Source: UBA10649 sp037130755 (GTDB taxonomy: Bacteria; Actinomycetota; Actinomycetes; S36-B12). Taken from it: DNA of 64,000 nucleotides. The notes below the pieces were generated by a model. That model worked only from the letters and a program-made list of their open reading frames with translations. It searched no databases and had not been told where the DNA came from. The stretch is from the NCBI GenBank assembly GCA_037130755.1, contig JBAXSI010000004.1, forward strand, positions 32,386-96,385, read 5' to 3'. This document shows positions 9,201-17,806 of the stretch, piece after piece; within the stretch, counting starts at the first letter, position 1; each line of letters begins with the position of its first letter. The position numbers were made by a program, and so were the translations under genes.

Positions 9201-9616
9201 TGTGTGTCGGACAGCCGCACGGTCGAGCCGATGACGGTCTGGTCGGCGTCGGTCCGCGGACGAGCGCGAACGGTGACCGATCGGTAACTGCCGCTGGCGG
9301 TGCGGAACAGGCAGGGCAGTTGCGCATACTCGCGTGCCTCGGCGTACAGGTTCGCGCGGATCGCGTTGACGCGGTCGAGGTCCATGGGATGGATGAGATC
9401 CACGGCGTGGGTGCCGACGAGCTGGTCTGGAGTCCACTCGAGCAGGGCCTCGATCGTCGGGGAGACCCACGTGATGACACCCTGCAGGTCGGTCTCGTAG
9501 GCCGCCTCGGACGACGTGTCGTCGGTCGTCAGGTAGCGCCGCCAGGAACCGCCGGCGGGCCGTGCTGCGGCGGAGTCGGGCTCCGCTCCGTTCGTCACGT
9601 CCTCATCCTGTCGCAC
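6257..9616 (-). CDS. Multi-PAS/GAF cyclic-di-GMP protein with degenerate GGDEF and intact EAL
   Basis: A 1119-residue cytoplasmic sensor with approximate order PAS (30-150), GAF (150-310), PAS (325-440), PAS (455-580), PAS (590-705), GGDEF (715-865), EAL (875-1115). The GGDEF signature reads AGNEL, so diguanylate cyclase activity is probably lost. The EAL domain keeps the catalytic set: FEALARW, AVNVS, EVTES, IDDFGTGYAS, KLDRSF, AEGVE and QGWLYG, predicting c-di-GMP phosphodiesterase activity modulated by the sensory domains. No membrane segment is seen. The start is a GTG at 9616; a second in-frame GTG at 9598 is possible. It is a paralogue of the next upstream gene, with matching linkers and GAF segments (SWGDNPLGRGP in both). 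Confidence 0.85.
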   Translation of the reverse strand: MRQDEDVTNGAEPDSAAARPAGGSWRRYLTTDDTSSEAAYETDLQGVITWVSPTIEALLEWTPDQLVGTHAVDLIHPMDLDRVNAIRANLYAEAREYAQLPCLFRTASGSYRSVTVRARPRTDADQTVIGSTVRLSDTHERDSALRALATLSEANRTLIRVTNEDALLLQMCQAVVSTGQYQFAWYGRPLHNDEQTVRPVAQAGESQGYLDEIKISWGDNPLGRGPTGRSIRLRQTQVSNNHAPDPDFKPWRKAAADRGFNSSISLPVFVDDDLDGALVVYAAEAGAFDAQAEDLLEDLAADLGYGMHRLRDRRALEGTTREAVSASQRLQATLDSQFDPVALMEAVRDDDGHLIELVFAEANAAAIEYNRMPREQLIGARLLDVMPGQAAKVLLQHYFKTIETGEPVILDDFAYRHELVGEERRFDLRATKSGDGVAVTWRDITDRHDEEQRLADSERRFRLLAENSSDVIFMGRDDMTITWASPSARHAFGTDAGAYIGRRASEFIHPDDLASAYEALEESRRTDGSFHSRQRWRCEDGSYSWIDVVGKLLDDDGTGQPGRVVSLRIVDGQVRAEQGLAAREEQYRLLAEHASDIVWQTTSTGQVTWVSPSITPMLGWDHDDVIGMEGLDLIHPDDRAAMTAHTLQSLAARTAEAEIRILDKSGGHRWMALAIRTVEAPEGVTRVISMRDVQDQVLARQRMEFALGHDATTGLPNRSVMIERLREWQGQLERFHSVGVLCLGIDGLSEVNEALGHSAGDLLITTMAARVASALDSAESLGRGAGNELIVVLRNLRTGSDAAAIADKIHASTRGQVEIAGQTVSPTMSIGIVTGGRDSNPEGLLRDGSLALRKAKENGRDRYEFADPGLAIEAQQRLALDAEIRTSLHDGAFQPWYQPVVNLGTGQTVGFEALARWMRPSGAALPVAFLAIAERSSLVIDIDLAIMRQSIAQLAGLPDPLFIAVNVSAATLTRSPYAEHVMSALLLSDVDPGRLHLEVTESMLLNPSEPTTHAIRQLADAGVRWYIDDFGTGYASITSLRDLPMSGLKLDRSFTHGITSRERTSMRLAEALVGLAAGLELDTVAEGVEREDQAEYLRSLGWHHAQGWLYGKAEPTPIY

Positions 9617-9688
9617 GCCTCGCCGGATGGCTGCTCGTTGTGCGGGTCGGATTCGGTGATCCTGTGGATACCCGGCTCGGGCGACGCG

Positions 9689-12600
9689 TCAGTGCACGGG
9701 CTCGGACGCAGCCTTGCCGTACAGCCACCCCTGGCCGTGCCGCCAGCCCAGGGTGCGCAGGTAGTCGGCCTCGGCCTGGGACTCGATGCCTTCGGCCACC
9801 GAGTCCAGTCCCATGCCGTTGGCCAGGCCGATGAGGGCGCCGGCCAACTGCATCGACGTGCGGTCACCAGCGCCGATCCCGGACGTGAAGGACATATCGA
9901 GCTTCAGGCCGGCGACGGGCAGATCGCGCAGGTGGCTGATGGACGAGTAGCCCGTTCCGAAGTCGTCGATGTACCAACGGCAGCCCAAGTCCGCCAGCGC
10001 GCGCATCTGGCGCACGAGGTCGTCGTTGAGGGACAGGAGCGTCGTCTCGGTGATCTCGATGTGCAGGCGCGAGGCCGAAACGTGGTGCTCGGCGAGGCCA
10101 GCGGTCACGACCTCGGCGTAGTCCGTCCGCGCCAGGGTCTGTCCGGACACGTTGACGGCGATGAACGTCGCCTCGGGCAGGCCAGCGAGTCGCGCGATGA
10201 CCTGCTGGACCATGGTGAGGTCGATCTCGGAGAGCAGTCCCGTGTGTGCCGCGGCGGGGATGAACCCGCTGGGTTCGGTGATGCCACCCGCTCGCTGCCA
10301 GCGCGCCAACGCCTCGTAGCCGTCGACCGCACCGTTGGCGAGCCAGACGATGGGCTGGAGCCACGGCACGAATTCGCCTTCTCGGAGGCCGTCGCGGATG
10401 GTGGTCTCGAGGGCCAGCCGGGTCTCGGCATCCTTGGACATGGAGGGGTCGACGAAGGCGAATCGGTTCCGGCCGGCCTCCTTGGCCAGCCGCAGGGCAA
10501 GAGCCGCGTCTCGAAGAAGGCCGTCGGGGTCGGCCGTGTGGTCGCCGATCGCGATGCCGATGCTCGCGGTCGGGGAGATCGTGTGCTCAGCGACATCGAC
10601 GGCACCGTGGATCGTCGAGCGGATGGCCTCGGCGAAGGGCGCCGCCTCCGCTCCGTCCGCGAGGTCGGGGATCAGCACGATGAACTCGTCGCCGGTACCG
10701 CGTCCCACCAGATCCGGGTTGGGGCTGGAGTCGGCGATCCGAGCGGCGACGGTGCGCAGCACGACGTCGCCTGCTCCGTGGCTGAGTGCCTCGTTGATCT
10801 CGCCCAGGGCGTCGATGCCGATGCACAGCACGGCAAGGACGTGCCCCTGGGCCAGCAGCGACTGCGTGAACGCGACCCGGTCGATCATCGCCTCGCGCTC
10901 GGGCAGTCCGGTCATCCGATCGTGGCCGAGCGCGAACTCCAACTGGGTGCGGGCACTCACCTCATCCTGGATGTCGCGCAGCGCGAGGATGCGGGTGACG
11001 CCCTCAGAGGTGACGATTGGACGGGCCGTCAGGGCCATCCACTGCGTGCGCCCGTCCGCCCTTCGCACGCGGAACTCGCCCTCGACGGGGTGCCCCTGAA
11101 GGACCTGCTGGCGCCGCTGTGTGGCTCGCTCCCGATCCTCCGCATCGACGAGGTCCATGGCGGGCATGCCCAGCACCTCCTCGGGGGACCAGCCGAGTAC
11201 CCGCGTGATCGAGGGGGACGTCCATTCCAGGGTCCCGTCCGCGGCCACCTGCCAGACCACGTCGGAGGCGTTCTCGGCCAGCAGTCGGTAGCGCTCCTCG
11301 CGGGCCTCGAGCTCCGCCTCGGCGCGCACCTGCACGTCGATGTCACGCAACGACACCACGCGCCCCGGTCGGCCGCTTCCGTCGTCCGCGATCGGCCGGC
11401 CGAACGCCTCCATCCAGCGGTAGCTGCCGTCTGGTCGCCGCCAGCGGTACTGAGGTCGGATGGACTCGCCGGTGGCGGTGCTCTGGGCGACCGCATCCTG
11501 CAGGGCGATCGTGTCCTCGGGGTGGATGTAGTCGACGGCCTTCGTTCCGATCAGTTCGTCCGGGCTCCACCCGAGGGTCTGCAGTGACGAGGCCGACACC
11601 CATGTCAGCACGGTGTCCTCGTCGGAGAGCAGGATGACGTCGGAGGCGTTCTCGGCCAGCAGCCGATACCGCTGCTCGCTCGCGGCGAGGTCCTGCTCCG
11701 CCATGACCTCCGCATCGACGTCGCGGATTGACACGACGCGGCCTGGCGACCCGGTGCCTTCGTCGTCGATGTGACCGGCGGCGACGTCGACCCAGAAGGT
11801 CCGTCCGTCGGCGCGCACGAGTCGATGACGGACATGGAGATTCGTCTCGGCGGCGTCGGTGCGCTGCACCTCGGCGACGACGTGCGCAAGGTCGTCAGGG
11901 TGGATGAGCAAGGCGGCGTTGCGGCCAACGAGCTGGTCCACCGGATACCCGAAGGCCTGCTCCGCCGAGGGTGACACCCAGGTGAGCGTCATGTCCGCGG
12001 TGCTGAGCAGGATCACGTCGGAGGCATTCTCGGCCAGGAGCCGGAACTGCTGCTCGCTCTCGGTGAGCAGGCGCACCGCGGCGTCGCGGTCATGGACGGC
12101 CCGCAGTCGCTGCATGCCATAGCCGAGATCGGCGGCGAGATCCTCGAGCAGATCCTGGGCGAGTGAGTCGAACGCGCCGACCTCGGCGGCATAGACCATG
12201 AGGACGCCGTCGAGGTCGTCGTCGATGACGATCGGGAGCACGATCGACGACCGGAAGCCGCGGCTGGTGGCTGCCTTGAGCCACGGCTGATAGTCGGGGT
12301 CGGGCTGGAAGTCGTTCTCGACCTGCGGCAGTCGACTGCGGATGGCCCGTCCGGACGGCCCTCGGCCCAGGGGATTGTCGCCCCACGAGATCGTGACCTC
12401 GTCGAGGTAGCCCTGGTGCTCGCCGGCCGCGGCGATCGGCGCAACCGATTGGTCGGCGTCGTCGACGGGCCGGCCATACCAGCAGAACAGATAGCGACCG
12501 GTACCGACGATGGTCTCGCACATCCGCTGCAGTAGCTCGGCCTCGTCGGTGACGCGCACGAGCATCCGGTTGGCCTGGCTCAATGTCGCCAGGGCGCGCA

Positions 12601-13009
12601 GGGCGGAGTCGCGGTCGTGGGTGTCGGTCACGGTGACGATGGCCCCGGTGACGCTGCCCTGCGCATCGAGCAGTGGTCGGGTGTTCAGGCGCACCTCTCG
12701 ATAGCCACCGGAGGCGGTGCTCACCATGCAGGTGACGTCGTTGTGGGGTGATCGGTCGAGGTAGAAGGAGGTGCGCAGGGCCTCGATCCGGTCCTGATCG
12801 AGGGGATGGATCAGGTCGCTGGCGGGGCGGCCCTGCAGTTGTATGGGCGCCCAGCCGAGGAGTTCGTGCACGGAGGGCGAGATCCACTGGATGATCCCGG
12901 CGGAGTCGCTCTCGTAGACCACGTCGGTCGTGGTGTCGGCGATCAGCCGGTACCGCTGCCACGACCGCTCCGGCATCGCGGCGGCTTCGGTCTCGTGCGG
13001 GGCCGGCAT
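9689..13009 (-). CDS. Multi-PAS/GAF GGDEF-EAL cyclic-di-GMP protein
   Basis: A 1106-residue paralogue of its downstream neighbour, with PAS (20-140), GAF (145-300), three further PAS domains (about 310-690), GGDEF (about 700-850) and EAL (860-1105). The cyclase signature is TGDEF, which retains the essential GDEF core; serine, threonine or alanine in the first position is compatible with activity in some proteins. The EAL residues are intact (YEALARW, AVNVS, EITET, IDDFGTGYSS, KLDMSF, AEGIE, QGWLYG). It could therefore be bifunctional. The PAS repeats share the segment RLLAENASDV, evidence of internal duplication. ATG 13009 is used; an internal ATG 33 bases downstream (MPERSWQ) is an alternative. 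It heads the leftward block that ends with the nucleotidyltransferase. Confidence 0.85.
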   Translation of the reverse strand: MPAPHETEAAAMPERSWQRYRLIADTTTDVVYESDSAGIIQWISPSVHELLGWAPIQLQGRPASDLIHPLDQDRIEALRTSFYLDRSPHNDVTCMVSTASGGYREVRLNTRPLLDAQGSVTGAIVTVTDTHDRDSALRALATLSQANRMLVRVTDEAELLQRMCETIVGTGRYLFCWYGRPVDDADQSVAPIAAAGEHQGYLDEVTISWGDNPLGRGPSGRAIRSRLPQVENDFQPDPDYQPWLKAATSRGFRSSIVLPIVIDDDLDGVLMVYAAEVGAFDSLAQDLLEDLAADLGYGMQRLRAVHDRDAAVRLLTESEQQFRLLAENASDVILLSTADMTLTWVSPSAEQAFGYPVDQLVGRNAALLIHPDDLAHVVAEVQRTDAAETNLHVRHRLVRADGRTFWVDVAAGHIDDEGTGSPGRVVSIRDVDAEVMAEQDLAASEQRYRLLAENASDVILLSDEDTVLTWVSASSLQTLGWSPDELIGTKAVDYIHPEDTIALQDAVAQSTATGESIRPQYRWRRPDGSYRWMEAFGRPIADDGSGRPGRVVSLRDIDVQVRAEAELEAREERYRLLAENASDVVWQVAADGTLEWTSPSITRVLGWSPEEVLGMPAMDLVDAEDRERATQRRQQVLQGHPVEGEFRVRRADGRTQWMALTARPIVTSEGVTRILALRDIQDEVSARTQLEFALGHDRMTGLPEREAMIDRVAFTQSLLAQGHVLAVLCIGIDALGEINEALSHGAGDVVLRTVAARIADSSPNPDLVGRGTGDEFIVLIPDLADGAEAAPFAEAIRSTIHGAVDVAEHTISPTASIGIAIGDHTADPDGLLRDAALALRLAKEAGRNRFAFVDPSMSKDAETRLALETTIRDGLREGEFVPWLQPIVWLANGAVDGYEALARWQRAGGITEPSGFIPAAAHTGLLSEIDLTMVQQVIARLAGLPEATFIAVNVSGQTLARTDYAEVVTAGLAEHHVSASRLHIEITETTLLSLNDDLVRQMRALADLGCRWYIDDFGTGYSSISHLRDLPVAGLKLDMSFTSGIGAGDRTSMQLAGALIGLANGMGLDSVAEGIESQAEADYLRTLGWRHGQGWLYGKAASEPVH

Positions 13010-13061
13010 GAGGCCATCATCCCGCCCGGGGTGGGTGGTTGCCTGCCCGCGGGCAGTGGGG

Positions 13062-13091
13062 TTGACGACTGTCAGGGGTCAGGTTTAGCGT
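13062..13091 (+). promoter_or_regulatory. Candidate sigma70-type promoter of the SOS mutagenesis cassette
   Basis: TTGACG at 13062-13067 and TAGCGT at 13086-13091 are separated by 18 bases, a plausible -35/-10 pair. The predicted transcription start would fall in or next to the LexA box at 13102-13117, the arrangement expected of a repressed promoter. Hexamers were matched by eye; no start site is known. Confidence 0.5.
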
Positions 13092-13101
13092 GTCCATGTG
13101 T

Positions 13102-13117
13102 TCGAACATGTGTTCGA
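13102..13117. promoter_or_regulatory. LexA-binding SOS box
   Basis: TCGAACATGTGTTCGA is a perfect 16-base palindrome that matches the known actinobacterial LexA consensus TCGAAC-N4-GTTCGA in every fixed position. It lies just downstream of a candidate promoter and about 125 bases before the DUF6504 start, heading a gene set devoted to translesion synthesis. DNA-damage induction of the whole downstream cassette is the straightforward inference. Confidence 0.9.
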
Positions 13118-13242
13118 ACAACAGATCTGAGGCCCGGATTCGCGGCTGGGCCTTGGACCACTCCTTGGCCGTCGGGGCCGCCTCGACCCCGGCCTCGGCG
13201 GTCGAGGCATCCGGCAGGGTCGTGCAGGAAGGCGATCGAAGG

Positions 13243-13563
13243 ATGAACCACCGCTACCGCTCCACCGGCGGGTCCGGGGAGCCGATCGAGGTGGTGGAAG
13301 GACAGGACGGGGCGCCGGCGGCCTTCTGCTGGCGGGGTCGGCGCTACACCGTGAGCGCCGTCGTGGCGGCATGGGTCGAAGCACTGCCCTGGTGGGTCGA
13401 TCGGGGCCAGCGAGACGGTCAGGGGCGCGGTCAGGGAGCTGGCCAGCGGCACCTCTGGCGGGTCGAGGCAGCACCGCGCACCGGGACCTTCGGTGTGTAC
13501 GACCTGTACCGGGTCTTAGGCGACGGCAGTCGCGAGTGGGGCCTGGTGCGAGTCATCGACTAG
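13243..13563 (+). CDS. DUF6504 family protein (mutasome-associated)
   Basis: A 106-residue protein matching the DUF6504 family: an N-terminal basic segment MNHRYRST, then a small beta-rich core with FCWRGRRYTVSAVVAAWVEA and a tail with YDLYRVL and EWGLVRV. Members occur beside actinobacterial Y-family and DnaE2 polymerase genes, but their activity is unknown. The frame is open back to 13090, but that stretch contains the SOS box, and the family's conserved part begins at the ATG at 13243, preceded by AGGAAGG about ten bases upstream. That start is preferred. It is first of four rightward genes under the SOS promoter; 41 bases separate it from the HEPN gene. Confidence 0.75.
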   Translation: MNHRYRSTGGSGEPIEVVEGQDGAPAAFCWRGRRYTVSAVVAAWVEALPWWVDRGQRDGQGRGQGAGQRHLWRVEAAPRTGTFGVYDLYRVLGDGSREWGLVRVID

Positions 13564-13604
13564 CTCGCCACTTGGCGAGATCACCTCTTGATTAGGAGAC
13601 CCCC

Positions 13605-14018
13605 ATGGCCCGTGCGACCACCCGTCCGGCCGACGACCTGCTGACGTCCGCGCGCCGCAGCCTGACCGAGGCCAGCATCGCGACGAGCGCCGGTGATCGG
13701 TATGCCGCCGCCCATCTGGCCGCCCTTCGGGCTGCCGCCGCAGTACTGGCCACCTCGAGTCGGCCGTCGAAGCGGGCGCGGGTCCGCAGCGTGTGGGTGG
13801 TGCTGCCCCAGGTCGCCGCCGAGTTCGCCGAGTGGGCCGCCTTCTTCGCTGCCGGCGCGGGCAAGCGTGCCCAGGCGGAGGCCGGCCTGCCCTGCGTGTC
13901 CTACCGCGAGGCCGACGACCTGGTCCGCGATGCCGAGGCCTTCGTTGCCCGGGTGGCCCAGTACCTGGGCATGCCCCACCAGTCCTCCATGGCCAGCGTG
14001 CTGCTGCACGTCGGGTAG
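13605..14018 (+). CDS. SAV_6107 family HEPN domain protein
   Basis: A 137-residue helical protein of the SAV_6107 HEPN family. It shows ADDLLTSARRSLTEA, then the Ala-rich helix RYAAAHLAALRAAAAVLA, and an acidic C-terminal helix with DDLVRDAEAFVARV. HEPN domains bind nucleotides or RNA and some are RNases, but the R-x4-6-H catalytic motif is not obvious here, so no activity is claimed. A good ribosome-binding site (TTGATTAGGAGACCCCC) precedes the ATG. Its position between DUF6504 and dnaE2 under a LexA box suggests a role with the mutagenic polymerases, perhaps as an accessory; this is inference from context. Confidence 0.75.
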   Translation: MARATTRPADDLLTSARRSLTEASIATSAGDRYAAAHLAALRAAAAVLATSSRPSKRARVRSVWVVLPQVAAEFAEWAAFFAAGAGKRAQAEAGLPCVSYREADDLVRDAEAFVARVAQYLGMPHQSSMASVLLHVG

Positions 14019-14140
14019 TCCGCCAGCGGTGCCTTCCGCTCGCGTGACTGGTGGTGCGGATCGATGGTCCTTCTTCCTGTCGATCCGCGCCACCGCCGAC
14101 CTTCGTCGCCCATCGCTGCCCTCCCACCTCCTGGACCCCC

Positions 14141-17100
14141 ATGACCTTCAGCCACCTGCACGTCGCCTCCGGGTACTCGCTGCAGTACGGCACGGCCACA
14201 CCGCAAGCCCTCGCCGAGCACGCCGTGCACCTGGGCCAGCCGATCATGGCGCTCACCGATCGCGACGGCCTGTACGGCGCCGTGCGCTGGGCACTGGCCT
14301 GCCGGAGTACGGGCATCGGACCGGTGCTCGGCGTCGACCTCGCGATAGAGCAGACCTCGCCCGCACTCTTGACCAGTGGTGCGCCGGGTGCAGGCGACTT
14401 CGGCACGACTCGTCGGTCGCCCGCGCGGGGTGGAACGTGGGTCGACGAGTCGCTGCCGCGCGTCCTCCTGCTCGCCAGCTCGGCCCGGGGCTGGGCGTCC
14501 TTGTGCCGACTGGTCTCCGTCGCGCACATGGGCGACGTGGGTGAACGCGGGTCTCCCGTGCTGTCGTGGTCTGCCCTGCGCGAGCACAACGACGGCATCG
14601 TCGCCCTGCTCACCGCCGACTCCGAGGTCGGCCGACTCTTCGCGACCCAGCGCGCGCACCGGGCCGAGGCGGCGGCCCGGCCCTGGCGGGCGATCTTCGG
14701 CAGGCGGCTGGCCGTCGCCGTCACCTCGCATCGCATGGCCGGTCGGCATCGGCACTCCACTGCCACGGCGGCGGCGATGCTTGGGTGGGCGCGGGAGCAG
14801 CACCTGCCCGTCGTGCTCACCAATGCCGCGCGCTACCTGCGCACCGAGGACTCCCGGGTCGCCGATGTGCTCGACGCCGCACGGCGGCTCGTGCCACTGG
14901 ACTCGCGCTACCTCGAGCCGCACAACGGCGAGGCCTTCGTCAAGGACACCGAGCAGATGCGCCAGATCGCCGACGAGATCGCCCTCGCGGCGGGGGAGCG
15001 CGACCCGCGACGGCTGCTGGCCGACACCCAGCAACTGGCCGAGTACTGCGTGCTCGATCCCGAGGCCGACCTCGGCATCGGAGAGGTGTTCGTGCCCGAG
15101 CTCGACGTCCTGCTCCATGAGCCGATTGCTGCTGGCGAGGCGACCGCCCGTGCGAATGCGCTGCTGCAGCAGCGGTGCCAGATCGCCATCCCGCAGTGCT
15201 ACCCGCACGCCGACGAGCGTCGACTGGCCCAGCAGCGACTGGTCGATGAACTGCAGACCATCACGCACCTGGGCTTCTCCGGCTACTTCCTCACCGTCGC
15301 CGAGGTCGTCGACCTCATCAAGGCCCAGGGAGTGCGCGTCGCCGCGCGCGGCTCGGGCGCGGGCAGCCTGGTCAACCACCTGCTCGGCATCTCCGGGGTG
15401 GAGCCGATCCGGCACAGCCTGCTCATGGAGCGGTTCTTGTCTCCACTGCGCCGGGCGCTGCCCGACATCGACATCGACGTCGAGTCCGCACGTCGCGAGG
15501 AGATCTACCAGTGGATCTTCGACCGCTTCGGACCTGAGCGCACGGCCTGCGTGTCGATGATGGAGACCTATCGCGTGCGGCACGCGGTGCGCGATGTCGG
15601 CGCCGCCCTCGGCATGCCGCCGTCCGACATCGACGCCTTCGCCAAGTCGTTCCCGCACATCCGCGCGCGTGATGCCCGCAACGCACTGGCCGACCTGCCC
15701 GAACTGCGTGCCTCCGGCTTCGGCCGGCTGGCGGCCAGCGGCAAGCTCGACTCCTTCCTCGACCTCGTCGAGGCACTCGACGGACTGCCGCGGCACATCG
15801 CCCTGCATCCGTGCGGCATCGTGCTCTCCGACCTGTCGCTGCTCGATCGCACGCCGGTGGAGCGCAGCGCGGCCGGCTTCGCGATGAGCCACTTCGACAA
15901 GGACGACGTCGAGGAGATGGGACTGCTGAAGCTCGACGTGCTCGGCGTGCGGATGCAGTCGTCGATGGCGCATGCCCTCGACGAGGTCGAGCGGACCACC
16001 GGCCAGCGGGTCGAGCTCGACACCCGTGACCTCGACGACCCGGCGACGTTCGAGCTCATCCGCACGGCGCAGACACTCGGCTGCTTCCAGATCGAGTCAC
16101 CCGGGCAGCGCGAGCTCATCGGGAAGTTCGCCCCCGAGACCTTCGGCGACCTCATCATCGACATCTCGCTGTTCCGGCCTGGCCCGGTGAAGTCCGACAT
16201 GGTCACCCCGTTCCTGCGTGCGCGACAGGGGTGGAGTGAGCCGGTCTACCTGCACGAGGACCTGCGACCTGCGCTGGAGGAGACGTGCGGCGTCGTCGTC
16301 TTCCACGAGCAGGTGCTGCGCATCGTCGCGACGATGACCGGCTGCTCGCTCGCGGAGGCCGACGAGACCCGCCGCACCCTCGGCTCGGTCGACGGCCAGG
16401 ACGATGTGCGCGCGTGGTTCTACCCGGCGGCGTTGAAGCGCGGCTACGAGCTGCCGATCGTGGAGCGGGTGTGGGACGTCCTGCGCGCCTTCGCGTCGTT
16501 CGGGTTCTGCAAGGCGCATGCAGCGGCCTTCGCACTGCCGACGTACCAGTCGGCCTGGCTGAAGGCGCACCATCCGGCGGCGTTCTACGCCGGCATCCTC
16601 ACCCACGACCCGGGCATGTACCCCAAGCGGCTGATCCTCGACGACGCCCGCAACCGCGGGATCGCGGTGCTCGGCCTCGATGTCAACGCCTCCGGCGACG
16701 CCTATCACGTCGAATCGACCGTCACCGGTCCGACCGGCCCGGACGATGCGGACGATGTGGTGCGCGAGGGCATCCGGGTCCCGCTCACCGACGTCAAGGG
16801 CATCAGCGATGCCGAGGTCGCCAGCGTCATCGCCGGACAGCCGTACGCGTCGCTGTCCGATGTGTGGCAGCGCAGCGGGATGTCCCGCCCGACGGCAGAG
16901 CGCATCGTCGTCGCCGGTGGCTTCGACGCGATGTACTCCCTCGACATCCCTGCGCGGATGCGCCAGCGCGGCCGCATGACGCGGCGCGACCTGCTGCTGC
17001 AGATTGCCGACCTCGATCGCTACGCCGGTGCGCGGAGATCGGGTGCACGCGGCGCCGCCAGTCACGCGCAACTGTCCTTCGGGCTGTACGAGTCCTTGTC

Positions 17101-17779
17101 CGACGATCCTGCGGCGATGCAGGTGTCGGGGCTTCCGGAGATGACGTCCGCCGAGCGCGTCACCGCCGAGCTCGACGTCCTGGGCATGGACGTCAGCCGG
17201 CACGTCATGGACTTCTACTCCGGGATGCTCGATGGGCTGGCCCGCGACGGCATGGCGTACGTCCGGTCCCGTGACCTGCTGCGTCGGCGCTCGCGCAGTG
17301 AGGTGTTCGTCGCCGGGGTGAAGGTCGCCACCCAGACCCCGCCGGTGCGCAGCGGTCGACGGGTCATCTTCCTGACTCTCGACGATGCCACCGGCCCGGT
17401 CGATGCCACGTTCTTCGACGATGCCCAGGGCCCCTTCGCCGGCACGGTGTTCGCGTCGTGGCTGCTGCTGGTGCGAGGGGAGATCCGGCGTACCGGTCCG
17501 CGTGGCATCTCGCTGCGGGCGACCGGGTGCTGGGAACTCGGCGAGGTGCACCAGGCCTGGTCCGGCGGCGGCGCAGCGGCGGTCTTCGACCTGGTCACCA
17601 CCTTGCCCGAGACCGCCGACGCCACCGAGCCGGCCCGTCGCCGAGTCCTCGTGCACGCCAGTGGGTTCCGGCAGTCGCCCTATGCCGACATCAAGCCGGC
17701 CGGCGCCGATCCGTCCCGTCCGCCGACGTCCGCTCCGGCAAAGCTGTGGCACGCCAGTCCTGGCAGCTCAGGGTGGTAA
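14141..17779 (+). CDS. dnaE2: Error-prone DNA polymerase III alpha subunit, DnaE2 type
   Basis: A 1212-residue C-family polymerase. Order: PHP domain (HLHVASGYS at residues 5-13), palm and fingers with catalytic acidic motif PDIDID starting at residue 441 and the third-Asp segment GLLKLDVLG, a helix-hairpin-helix region, an OB domain, and a C-terminal LWHASPGSSGW of the kind typical of DnaE2. DnaE2 proteins carry out translesion synthesis and damage-induced mutagenesis. The frame is open to 14051, but homology begins at MTFSHLHVASGYS (ATG 14141); no clear Shine-Dalgarno is visible. It sits between the HEPN gene and dinB, 27 bases before the latter, under the SOS promoter. The length is somewhat above that of typical DnaE2 proteins (about 1050-1150 residues). 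Confidence 0.9.
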   Translation: MTFSHLHVASGYSLQYGTATPQALAEHAVHLGQPIMALTDRDGLYGAVRWALACRSTGIGPVLGVDLAIEQTSPALLTSGAPGAGDFGTTRRSPARGGTWVDESLPRVLLLASSARGWASLCRLVSVAHMGDVGERGSPVLSWSALREHNDGIVALLTADSEVGRLFATQRAHRAEAAARPWRAIFGRRLAVAVTSHRMAGRHRHSTATAAAMLGWAREQHLPVVLTNAARYLRTEDSRVADVLDAARRLVPLDSRYLEPHNGEAFVKDTEQMRQIADEIALAAGERDPRRLLADTQQLAEYCVLDPEADLGIGEVFVPELDVLLHEPIAAGEATARANALLQQRCQIAIPQCYPHADERRLAQQRLVDELQTITHLGFSGYFLTVAEVVDLIKAQGVRVAARGSGAGSLVNHLLGISGVEPIRHSLLMERFLSPLRRALPDIDIDVESARREEIYQWIFDRFGPERTACVSMMETYRVRHAVRDVGAALGMPPSDIDAFAKSFPHIRARDARNALADLPELRASGFGRLAASGKLDSFLDLVEALDGLPRHIALHPCGIVLSDLSLLDRTPVERSAAGFAMSHFDKDDVEEMGLLKLDVLGVRMQSSMAHALDEVERTTGQRVELDTRDLDDPATFELIRTAQTLGCFQIESPGQRELIGKFAPETFGDLIIDISLFRPGPVKSDMVTPFLRARQGWSEPVYLHEDLRPALEETCGVVVFHEQVLRIVATMTGCSLAEADETRRTLGSVDGQDDVRAWFYPAALKRGYELPIVERVWDVLRAFASFGFCKAHAAAFALPTYQSAWLKAHHPAAFYAGILTHDPGMYPKRLILDDARNRGIAVLGLDVNASGDAYHVESTVTGPTGPDDADDVVREGIRVPLTDVKGISDAEVASVIAGQPYASLSDVWQRSGMSRPTAERIVVAGGFDAMYSLDIPARMRQRGRMTRRDLLLQIADLDRYAGARRSGARGAASHAQLSFGLYESLSDDPAAMQVSGLPEMTSAERVTAELDVLGMDVSRHVMDFYSGMLDGLARDGMAYVRSRDLLRRRSRSEVFVAGVKVATQTPPVRSGRRVIFLTLDDATGPVDATFFDDAQGPFAGTVFASWLLLVRGEIRRTGPRGISLRATGCWELGEVHQAWSGGGAAAVFDLVTTLPETADATEPARRRVLVHASGFRQSPYADIKPAGADPSRPPTSAPAKLWHASPGSSGW

Positions 17780-17806
17780 CCGGTCAGCAGGGGGGAGGAT
17801 GACCAC

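Noticed and set aside
8273..11587. 1104-codon open frame on the + strand antisense to the two PAS/EAL genes
   Set aside because: It spans the gap between two well-supported genes, shows no domain, and arises from the high GC content that suppresses stops in the complementary frame.
13090..13242. Upstream extension of DUF6504 starting MSMCSN
   Set aside because: This stretch contains the LexA box and sits at the expected transcription start, so it is more likely promoter and leader than coding.
13901..17752. Long leftward open frames antisense to dnaE2
   Set aside because: dnaE2 motifs are continuous on the + strand; the antisense translations are low-complexity without recognisable domains.
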